NCBI RefSeq assembly: GCF_000371925.1
Contig: NZ_AQVE01000003.1
Coordinates: 174,218 to 238,217 of the forward strand
Direction of reading: 5' to 3'
DNA: 64,000 nucleotides
DNA from: Thiolinea disciformis DSM 14473
Lineage (GTDB): Bacteria > Pseudomonadota > Gammaproteobacteria > Thiotrichales > Thiotrichaceae
Under the pieces are notes generated by a model. The model saw only the letters and a program-made list of their open reading frames with translations. It was not told where the DNA came from and searched no databases. Of this stretch, positions 63,812 through 64,000 are shown in pieces; position 1 is the first letter of the stretch, and every line of letters starts with the position of its first letter. Both the position numbers and the translations under genes were made by a program.

Positions 63812-64000
63812 TTACTGGGCTGGGCCTGATTGCCATACCCATGTTCCACCAGTGCCGCCCATACCCTCTTGTGGTTGCCATACCCAAGTACCACCAGCCA
63901 TGCCACCCATGCCTGACATACCGCTCATTCCACCCATTCCGGACATGCCGCCCATGCCTGACATACCACTCATGCCACCCATTCCGGACATGCCGCTCAT
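63812..64000 (-). CDS. C-terminal part of a Met-Gly-Ser repeat protein (runs off window)
   Basis: Only the last 62 codons are in the window. They consist of a MSGMGG-type repeat (about 36 residues) followed by two copies of a WVWQ unit: GGTWVWQPQEG and GGTWVWQSG, ending in PAQ. It is transcribed in the same direction as the pentahaem cytochrome, 105 bases upstream of it, so it likely belongs to the respiratory locus. Gly/Met-rich repeats with Trp suggest an exported structural or surface protein, but the N-terminus, and thus any signal peptide, lies outside. It resembles no family with certainty. Confidence 0.65.
   Translation of the reverse strand: MSGMSGMGGMSGMSGMGGMSGMGGMSGMSGMGGMAGGTWVWQPQEGMGGTGGTWVWQSGPAQ
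63898..64000 (-). repeat. Short tandem repeat (18-base unit) coding for MSGMGG
   Basis: The DNA is a run of 9- to 18-base units (encoding MSGMSGMGG and MSGMGG), with several copies nearly identical on the nucleotide level, running off the window edge. Such arrays are prone to slippage, so copy number may vary between strains. Confidence 0.85.

Noticed and set aside
63898..64000. CRISPR array at the right edge
   Set aside because: The repeats are contiguous 9-18 base coding units without spacers and keep one reading frame (MSGMGG).

Overview
The window is a chromosomal segment of a gammaproteobacterium. The core gene order (mraZ-rsmH-ftsL-ftsI-murE-murF-mraY-murD-ftsW-murG-murC-ddl-ftsQ-ftsA-ftsZ-lpxC, a DciA gene, secA; rpsF-rpsR-DUF2232-rplI-dnaB; rsmD divergent from ftsY-ftsE-ftsX) is typical of that class. 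An exosortase H pair, a TIR/FGE-like protein, Met/Gly/Trp/Asn-rich secreted repeat proteins and a DmsA-type molybdoenzyme beside a multihaem cytochrome suggest a Thiotrichales-like (Thiothrix/Thiolinea-type) sulfur-cycle bacterium. That placement is inference from gene content, not from a marker comparison. No tRNA, rRNA, insertion sequence, prophage or CRISPR array was seen.

Layout. 1-20 kb: the 5' part of secA, a decayed gene, dciA, then lpxC and the complete division and cell-wall (dcw) cluster, nearly all on the minus strand, packed with 1-4 base overlaps and headed by MraZ with a three-repeat MraZ operator. murB is not in the cluster. 20-25 kb: RNase P RNA, a degenerate M28-peptidase-like membrane protein, an unknown acidic protein, exosortase H with its partner membrane protein, and a Ser/Thr kinase with a 9-bp inverted repeat upstream. 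25-31.8 kb (plus strand): S6-S18-DUF2232-L9 operon ending in a strong terminator, dnaB, then a BaeS/BaeR/Spy-like envelope-stress module. 31.8-39.3 kb: fatty-acid desaturase, rsmD, ftsY-ftsE-ftsX, a secreted Trp/Met/Gly/Asn-rich repeat protein and a lipoprotein 5'-nucleotidase.

39.3-46.4 kb: a Yej-type oligopeptide ABC importer whose solute-binding protein is membrane-tethered, and FabI. 46.4-53.3 kb: a giant secreted ImpA/M60-like metalloprotease, a Uma2 nuclease and a TIR-coiled-coil-TM-FGE-like protein (possible conflict or defence function). 53.4-57.2 kb: EutB/EutC ethanolamine ammonia-lyase with an ethanolamine permease but no microcompartment genes. 57.3-64 kb: a respiratory locus with a Gly-Met repeat protein (partial), membrane-anchored pentahaem cytochrome c, DmsA-like Mo subunit, DmsB-like FeS subunit, TorD-like chaperone and a multi-cluster ferredoxin. 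This locus has no DmsC/NrfD anchor, and its catalytic subunit carries His in place of the third FeS-ligand Cys. It is the best candidate for an undescribed system in the window.
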